From positions 1 to 35,000 of the forward strand of contig CAUYUJ010015945.1 in assembly GCA_963575745.1 (NCBI GenBank): a DNA stretch of 35,000 nt. The letters run 5' to 3'. Numbering within the stretch: the stretch's first letter is position 1; each line of letters opens with the position of its first letter. The DNA is from Prorocentrum cordatum. Its lineage: Eukaryota; Sar; Dinophyceae; Prorocentrales; Prorocentraceae. Below the pieces are notes generated by a model. That model saw nothing but the letters and a program-made list of their open reading frames with translations, did not search any database and was not told the origin of the DNA. The position numbers and the translations under genes are program-made. Shown piece after piece: positions 31,248 to 35,000 of the stretch.

Positions 31248-32500
31248 TTAGTCAGAACTGCCTGAATCGCCCCCTCCTCCCACCGTCCCAAAAACGCGGG
31301 GCGGCTCCCGTCGTCGAGCCTGAGCACTTCGAAGCTGTGCTGCACTCACCTGGGCGGCAGGCCTAGCCTCCGCTGGGACGGGCGGTGGGGGAGGGGCGAG
31401 GGGGGGGACCCCTGGCGCTTCTCCTTCGCACGAACGACCGACGTGAGACGACACCACCCTCTCACGACCACGCGCCGCCATAGCCTCCACTACGGCTTGA
31501 GGGGGCCCCTCCCTCCTGGGATATATACCCTTCCGAATTCGAGCGAGGTTCTCGGTCCCCTTGGGGGTCAATCCCTCGCAACGCTTGCTGATATGCCTAC
31601 CGTCGACCGTGGCATAACGACCACACTTGCTACAGGCATGCATGAACCACTTGTCCACATAAAACATCGCATGAGTTTCGTGAAACTCAAAGGCCCCCGC
31701 CACGAAGCTCCTGGGGGCCTGAATCACCTCTGGGGGCAGCTGTCCCTCTGGGATGGCCCTGCCAGCGCAAGGGGTGGCCGAGAACGTGAGCAGTCGAGAG
31801 CCTGGCACCACCTGATCGCACACCGCACACCTCCAACCCGTGCCCGACTTCTCAAGGCGGTGGGCCGACTCTCGAACTGCTACAGCACACTTGTTGGCTG
31901 GGGGTCGCTTCGTAACCTCCTGCCTTCCATTCTTCGCTTGGACTTCTGCACCCGCTGAGTCGGCCAACGCTCGTCTCGCGCGCCGACGCACTAAACTGGC
32001 AATGACATCAATTCTATCTGTCTGCGGGTTCTCCCCAACCAAACCGAACTCCCAAGCCAGCTCCGCACCCTCTCCCGCCCATATATCAGCTACCGCATTA
32101 CCCACCGCAGTCTCTAACTGCAGCTCGGTAGTCAGCAGCTCTGGGGATTCATCCGTGTGAGAGGGTGTCCACTGCACTTCGACAGTGGCGGTCTCTGGCC
32201 TAGATCTCCAGGACACTCGGGCCCTGGTCCACAAATCTTCGTTAGCCCCAGTCGGGCTCGGGTTCTCCATTTTAAAACGCCACTTCTTAGCGACCGACAA
32301 ATGATCAGTGACGAAAACGAACGGCCCAGGGATCTCTTCCAAAGCTAAACAAAACGCCTGGATCTCAGAGCGCGGGACGGTTTGGCGGGCTCCGAGCAGG
32401 GGGCGGGCCAACGCCGCCTGGACAATCCATTCTCCCTGGGACCACCTCAGGGAGCAGATCGCAGAGCCACATCTCCTCCGTCTGGGGTCGTCAGAAAAAA
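31248..32500 (-). pseudogene. LINE RNase H and two C-terminal Cys modules (after a frameshift)
   Basis: This frame continues the RNase H that starts as YGDGSGG in the upstream piece. The first strand continues in this frame from DDPRRRRCGSAI. Counting from residue 1 at 32411, the second motif has Glu16 (SEIQAFCLALEEI), the third Asp36 (FVTDHLSV), and the last His85 (WTPSHTDES) and Asp109 (NAVADIWA), so all catalytic positions are present. Two Cys modules follow: WRCAVCDQ with a third Cys at 215, and HACSKCGRYATVDGRHISKR with a third Cys at 278. An Ala/Pro/Gly/Ser-rich tail ends at TAA 31248-31250. RNase H removes RNA from the cDNA hybrid; the Cys modules probably bind nucleic acid. Confidence 0.8.
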
Positions 32501-34047
32501 CGCCCCCCCGAGCCGTCGCCGTAAACCTTTAAAACCCCGTCGCTACCTCGAGAGGCCTCAAAGTCCCCCTCCCCGCCCAGCCTAAGCTCCCGACTCTCCA
32601 GCCGCCCATCGTCAAAGAGGGGGTGAGTGAGGCGAGTAGGGGGAAGACCACGGAGCCATAAAGCTGGCTCCGCTTCTGCTTGTGCTAAAGCCGCTACAAC
32701 CAAAGGCTCAGTTTTGCTATAATCGCTATGATCAGTGTTCCTGGAACATTCCCATATTCTGTGCTTCAAGCTCTCAGGGGCTTGCTTACATCTCGGGCAT
32801 TCGACTGAAACTTCGTATCCTTTTTCCCTGCAGCGAACTCTCGGCCACTGGCCGCCAGCGACCACCGTCACGTTGAGCGCCAGCTGCTCCAGCATCCCCT
32901 TTCGCTCGAACCTGCGCTGCTCCATTACAATGGGCCACAAGTCTCCGCCCTCCTGCAAGTTGTCACCAAACTCGTGCTTGGCCGCCTCCGTCCAGAGGTC
33001 CCTGCGTAGGTCGCCCTCCAGGTCGTCCAGGAGCTCCTGGAAGCAGCCCGTGGCCACGAACTTGCCGTCCTCGGAGGTCGGCAGCTCCCACATCTCCAGC
33101 TCTTCAGGTCCAGGTCGATGCCATTGAGTTGCTGTCGAGGGTGTCCATCCAGCATCCATTAGCGTTGCCATCAGAGCTCCCGTAGGGCCCCGTACTGCTC
33201 GCCATCTCTTGTCGCCATATCTGTGGAGCCGCGCCTTGATGGACGGCCATGCTTTCGCAACTCGTCGATGGATGTGGGGAAACCTCTGCCACAGGCCTAT
33301 CCATTCTCGCACCACACCCAGTCTGAGATCAACTGCGGGGTCTCTCATGCCTAACTCCATGCCCAGCGTGGTTGTCAGACATCGACCTCCTGCACTGCCT
33401 CCTGCCACTTTGCCCGCCTGCCTTCTCAGCACGGTGATCGCCTGCTTGGACATGCCGTACGTCTGCTGCCCATAGATCGCCTGCGGCAGTGCGCCCACGT
33501 TATAAAGGCCCTTGGACTCGTGCTTCAGCGCAGCGATCTTCCTCAGCTTCACGATCTTCGCGAACCTCATCCTCGCCTTGAGCTGCCGCTGCTTGCTCTT
33601 TGCTGTTACCCTCTTACGTCCTGCTGCTGTGTCCAGGCCCAGGTCCGTCGCCACGCCGCTGGCCTTCGCAGGTATGCCACGTATTCGTAACCGCTTGGCT
33701 GTCTTCCGAGCCTCCTTCAAGTCTGAGCCTATCACCGTGGTTTTATTCGATATAGTCATACGTTGTTCCACCAATCCAGTGCATATATCCGTCGACACCT
33801 CCAGTAGCTGCTCCGCCACCGTGTGTGAACTGCCCTCGCATCTTGCTACCGTGTCGTCCACGAACGTCCACAATCCTGCTGCTGGGTGTCTTCGATGCGC
33901 CATCTCAAGCACTGGATGAAGAAAAAGCTTCGCTAGAGTTACTCCTCTAGCTGATCCTGCCACCAGCGATCTGGTAGGCCATATGGCCTCGCTGATGACC
34001 GAACGCTCCTGCAAATATCTGGGTCCAAGAAAGATCATCGCTTCCAA
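32491..34047 (-). pseudogene. LINE RT motifs B-C, thumb, CCHC knuckle and start of RNase H
   Basis: 518 residues in the same frame as the upstream piece, separated only by TGA at 34048-34050. Motif B is SLVAGSARGVTLAKL (residues 27-41) and motif C is FVDD (62-65), both intact. VATDLGLDTAAGRKR, GALPQAIYGQQTYGMS and VREWIGLW mark the thumb and connection. C417, C420, H429 and C434 form a CX2CX8HX4C knuckle, and YGDGSGG at 509-515 opens RNase H. A run of seven C on the + strand at 32503-32509 throws the frame, ending at a stop 32491-32493. Aside from these two lesions the sequence looks functional, suggesting recent activity or an assembly error at the homopolymer. Confidence 0.85.
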
Positions 34048-35000
34048 TCAAACTGCCACCGCAGGGAATCCTGCCGTACACGCAATCTGCAGCAAGATGA
34101 CCAGCGAGACCGTGTCGTAGAACTTTTCTATATCCAGCTGCAATGTCATGGCCGAGGCGCCGACCTCGATGCCTGTCTCGTCCAGGATCGACCGAAGGAG
34201 TCCTGCCCTGAGCGCCGAGCTCCCCTTGATCGCAGTGTCCCAGTGGTCTGATAGCCCAGCACTCCACAAGGCACATGCTCCGCCTCTCGCTCTCGACCAT
34301 AACTTCACTGGTAACGGCAACATACCCAATACTCGATCTCCTGCACCTGGCCCAGGCTTGGCCACCATAGCACACTTGGTGGCTGATATCTGTCTTGGCC
34401 ATGTCAACGTTCTTTCACTTCTCCGCAATATTTCCAGCAATTCTTGCTTAGCCTGGCCAGGAAGTCTGTCAATATCCGTGGGGCCAAGCTGATCCAGACC
34501 TTTCGCTTTGGATGCCGATGTTGCTCGGAGCGCACTATTGAGCATGTCCATGTCTATGGGGTCTAGGTCTTCCTCCCACGCTCTTCGCTTGGTGCGCTCC
34601 AACTGCTCAATGATGTCAGCTCGACTGTCCACGGGGTCCGTCCAGATGGTCTCCCACTTCCCTGCCTTAGTGTTCATGATGATGGTGGGGTCGGCTGTGG
34701 CGAAGTCGTCTCTGATGGCCATCTCATAACGGGGCGCGTCCTTGGGCTTGACATGCCTGTGCAGGATGCCCGCCTTGGTCTGCCATACCTTTTTTGCCCA
34801 GGTGGCGAAGTTCTTCCGAGCCGTGGTCATGGATCTGGACGACGCCACCGCCAAGTGCTTCTCTGTCTGGGCCACCAGATTCGCTAGCTGCCCCTCGTCC
34901 ATCTGCCATATGTCGGATGCCATGTCGAAATACATCTCTCTGCTGGCCTCAGTCACATTCTTGCTGAAGGCGTCCTTCCGCGGCAATCCTCTCAGTACTC
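34048..35000 (-). pseudogene. LINE RT N-terminal part, fingers and motif A (5' end beyond window)
   Basis: The frame is open from the right edge and ends at TGA 34048-34050. A basic, Trp-containing linker (NFATWAKKVWQTKAG) is followed by KAKGLDQLGPTDIDRLPGQA, then VAKPGPGAGDRVLGMLPLPV (motif 2 region), ALWSAGLSDHWDTAIKGSSA, and motif A TLQLDIEKFYDTV with its catalytic Asp. The endonuclease domain, if present, lies beyond 35000. The in-frame TGA falls between motifs A and B, so the product would be truncated before the catalytic FVDD unless the codon is read through or is an error. Confidence 0.85.

Overview
The window looks like accessory, repeat-dominated nuclear DNA of a eukaryote, most likely a dinoflagellate (a Prorocentrum- or Symbiodinium-like alga). 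This is inferred from three things: two LINE-type retroelements whose RT, RNase H and C-terminal Cys modules resemble dinoflagellate retroelement proteins as I know them; very heavy micro- and minisatellite content; and GC-rich DNA without bacterial operon structure. No intact host gene was recognised. The long open frames across repeats are artefacts of stop-free repeat units.

Layout. 1-2070 holds CTA and ACG trinucleotides, a GGGAAC hexamer run, short GC-rich repeats, a 1.1 kb CACTACT-like heptamer array and alternating G/C tracts. 2209-3610 holds 72-bp tandem repeats, then a CTGAGG array with a strict 94-bp higher-order period. 4570-6481 holds CAT/CAG arrays around an inverted repeat built from units with a TTCGAA core.

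From about 6.8 to 17.7 kb the + strand carries scattered, frame-shifted pieces of what appears to be one ancient LINE: coiled-coil N-terminus, part of an AP-endonuclease-like domain, reverse transcriptase, Cys knuckle, RNase H, terminal Cys module and low-complexity tail. It is interrupted by a 156-bp hairpin, a 225-bp TIR element, a 158-bp TIR element, and a 2.5 kb insertion made mostly of a 12-bp GAAGATCTGGGG-type minisatellite. That insertion sits between RT motifs B and C and is flanked by the 8-bp direct repeat CTGTATGT. Both catalytic RT motifs are mutated, so this copy is dead.

17.7-31.2 kb is almost all repeats: CAT arrays, a degenerate ~80-bp tandem family, CCAAGAGG-type repeats, and two inverted copies of a composite element (shared 39-bp head, TCC and CAT-type microsatellites, then 77/95/88-bp satellites). 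There are also 54-bp repeats forming a 100-bp inverted repeat, a second copy of the 160-bp TIR family with a perfect 8-bp target duplication, a GGCGCC minisatellite and TCC tracts.

31.2-35.0 kb holds a second, much younger LINE on the - strand, running off the right edge. It keeps intact RT motif A (LDIEKFYD), motif C (FVDD), a CCHC knuckle, the RNase H motifs and two terminal Cys modules. Only two lesions were seen: one in-frame TGA and one frameshift at a run of seven C.
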